In this document: positions 5,852 to 7,197 of the stretch, in pieces
How positions within the stretch are numbered: position 1 is the stretch's first letter
How the letters are laid out: the number at the start of each line of letters is the position of its first letter
Assembly: GCA_017614655.1 (NCBI GenBank)
Contig: JAGABO010000117.1
Span: 1 to 7,197 of the forward strand
DNA: 7,197 nt
Source of the DNA: Treponema sp.
Lineage (GTDB): Bacteria; Spirochaetota; Spirochaetia; Treponematales; Treponemataceae
Reading direction: 5' to 3'
Made by a program: the position numbers and the translations under genes
The notes under the pieces: model-generated
What the model was told of the DNA's origin: nothing
Databases searched by the model: none
The model's input: only the letters and a program-made list of their open reading frames with translations

Positions 5852-7197
5852 ATGAACCCCGTAACAATGGTCATAATATGCGGCGCACTTGTCTCGCTCA
5901 TCATAATTATAATGATTATAATCATAAAAAGTTTCAACTCTCCGCAGAAAATCGAAGGAATTCAGAAAGCAATAAAAGACGGGAAGTTACAGAACGCCCA
6001 GAAAATCGCAAAAAGCCTTATTTCTAAGAATCCGAGGGATTATGTAGCACACTACCTTCTGGGAAAAACTTACATGGCAGACGGAAAACCCGAACTTGCC
6101 TTTGTTGAATATAAAACAGTAAACGACAATGCACTTTTTAACGGCGATATACCGGAGACAGAATTCAGAAAAACAATGGCTGAACTCTACAGAAAGTACA
6201 ATCAGAATCATGATGCACTCCGCGAATATCTGCTTCTTACAAAACTTGATCCGACAAACGCAGAAAACAACTACAATGCAGGAAAACTTTACGAAGAAGA
6301 TGGAAAAAATCAGCTTGCAATGGGCTTTTACCAGAAAGCTCTTTCCATCGACAAAAAGCTCTCAAAGGCTCATACAGCCATGGGATACCTTCTCTTACGC
6401 GGAAAACAGTATGCAGAAGCAAGAAACGAAATCGAAACTGCAATAAGGCAGAATCCGGAAGATTATTCAAATTACTATTATCTGGGTAAAATCCTTAAGG
6501 AAACTCACGAACTTGCAGCAGCCGTAAAAGCTTTTGAAAAGGCTCAGCGCGATCAGGAATTCAGGCAGAGGTCTTTTATAGAAAAAGGTTCATGCCTTGT
6601 TTCGGCAGGACAGATGGATCAGGCAGAATCAGAATTCATCCACGCAATCAACTGTACAAAATCGGAAAGTTCACAGGAAACCCTTTATGCACGCTATTTT
6701 CTGGCAGCATGTTACGAAAATAACCGCAAAATAGAAAAAGCCATAGAACAATGGAACATAATTTTCAATAAAAACCGTCAGTTCAAGGATGTTTCCGCCA
6801 AACTCAATCAGTACAAGGATGTTCAGACAAACGACAATATAAAGGAATACTTAACCTGTACTCCGGCGGCCTTTGTTGAACTCTGCAAAAAAACAGCAAA
6901 AGCCGGCTTTAACCTGGAAGCCCAGAAAGTAGAACCTACAAAAAACGGCTGCATAATGCTTGCAACGGAAGAAAAAAAAGACAACTGGATGAACATGAGG
7001 CAGCAGATTTTCTACGTCGAATTCCTTCGCGATACGGAACCTATAGAAGAAAGCACGGTAAGAAAAGCTGCCGACCTTATAAAAAGACAGGGCTGTGCAA
7101 AGGGAATCATCATTACGAGTTCAAAGTTTACCCCCGGTGCAGCAGCTTTTGCAGAAAACAGACCGGTTATCCTTGCGGCAAAAGAACAGCTTGAACA
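5852..7197 (+). CDS. Membrane-anchored TPR protein with C-terminal Mrr-like domain (3' end outside window)
   Basis: The frame is open from ATG 5852 to the window edge (448 codons plus two bases), so the gene is cut at its 3' end. Residues about 4-25 are a very hydrophobic membrane helix (VIICGALVSLIIIIMIIIIK) with no positive charge before it and Lys after it, which predicts a cytoplasmic C-terminal part. Residues about 33-308 contain about eight TPRs, including AENNYNAGKLYEEDGKNQLA and SNYYYLGKILKETHELAAAV. Residues about 341-448 resemble the Mrr/restriction-endonuclease-like fold, ending in GIIITSSKFTPGAAAFA and a PVIL strand, close to the family pattern G-hydrophobic-T-T/S-x-F-T-x-x-A. The expected catalytic Asp and the Q/E-x-K lysine appear replaced (Met369, Leu392). 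The membrane-anchor plus cytoplasmic TPR plan recalls LapB, but no rubredoxin cysteines are seen. The function is unknown. Confidence 0.92.
   Translation, partial: MNPVTMVIICGALVSLIIIIMIIIIKSFNSPQKIEGIQKAIKDGKLQNAQKIAKSLISKNPRDYVAHYLLGKTYMADGKPELAFVEYKTVNDNALFNGDIPETEFRKTMAELYRKYNQNHDALREYLLLTKLDPTNAENNYNAGKLYEEDGKNQLAMGFYQKALSIDKKLSKAHTAMGYLLLRGKQYAEARNEIETAIRQNPEDYSNYYYLGKILKETHELAAAVKAFEKAQRDQEFRQRSFIEKGSCLVSAGQMDQAESEFIHAINCTKSESSQETLYARYFLAACYENNRKIEKAIEQWNIIFNKNRQFKDVSAKLNQYKDVQTNDNIKEYLTCTPAAFVELCKKTAKAGFNLEAQKVEPTKNGCIMLATEEKKDNWMNMRQQIFYVEFLRDTEPIEESTVRKAADLIKRQGCAKGIIITSSKFTPGAAAFAENRPVILAAKEQLE

Noticed and set aside
5987..6470. Short frames on both strands inside the last TPR gene
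   Set aside because: They are out of frame with the continuous reading frame from ATG 5852, which has a strong ribosome binding site, a promoter and clear TPR motifs.

Overview
The window looks like chromosomal DNA from a spirochaete, most likely a Treponema from a gut, rumen or oral habitat. This is an inference from moderate-to-low GC by eye, MutL motif style and the density of TPR scaffold proteins. No 16S rRNA or other decisive marker is present. No mobile-element proteins, tRNAs, rRNAs or CRISPR arrays were seen.

Layout. (1) Positions 9-2128, plus strand: xseB (exonuclease VII small subunit) and mutL (mismatch repair), joined by a one-base TAATG stop/start overlap. They are probably the end of a longer DNA-metabolism operon that begins outside the window. 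(2) Positions 2127-2263: a long, nearly perfect palindrome of about 137 bp fills the gap between mutL and a convergent gene. It is probably a bidirectional terminator and possibly a miniature inserted element. (3) Positions 5742-2277, minus strand: two overlapping genes. The upstream one encodes an exported TPR protein with a long charged helix. The downstream one encodes a large membrane-anchored TPR protein whose N-terminus carries 13 Lys/Thr/Ala pentapeptide repeats resembling a histone H1 tail. (4) Positions 5743-5851: a 109-bp divergent intergenic region with a good plus-strand promoter (extended -10) and a small inverted repeat in its spacer. (5) Position 5852 to the window end, plus strand: a third TPR protein, truncated by the window edge. 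It has an N-terminal membrane anchor, about eight TPRs, and a C-terminal region that reads as a Mrr/restriction-endonuclease-like fold with its expected catalytic residues replaced.

How they fit together. XseB and MutL are housekeeping DNA-repair proteins. The two minus-strand proteins are translationally coupled and are predicted to place TPR domains in the periplasm, so they may form one envelope complex. The histone-like tail of the larger one should lie in the cytoplasm, where it could contact nucleic acid or another acidic partner. The divergent TPR protein is predicted to face the cytoplasm and carries what looks like a dead nuclease domain. The three adjacent TPR proteins, two with possible nucleic-acid-related modules, are the least understood part of the window. 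No function can be assigned to them from sequence alone.
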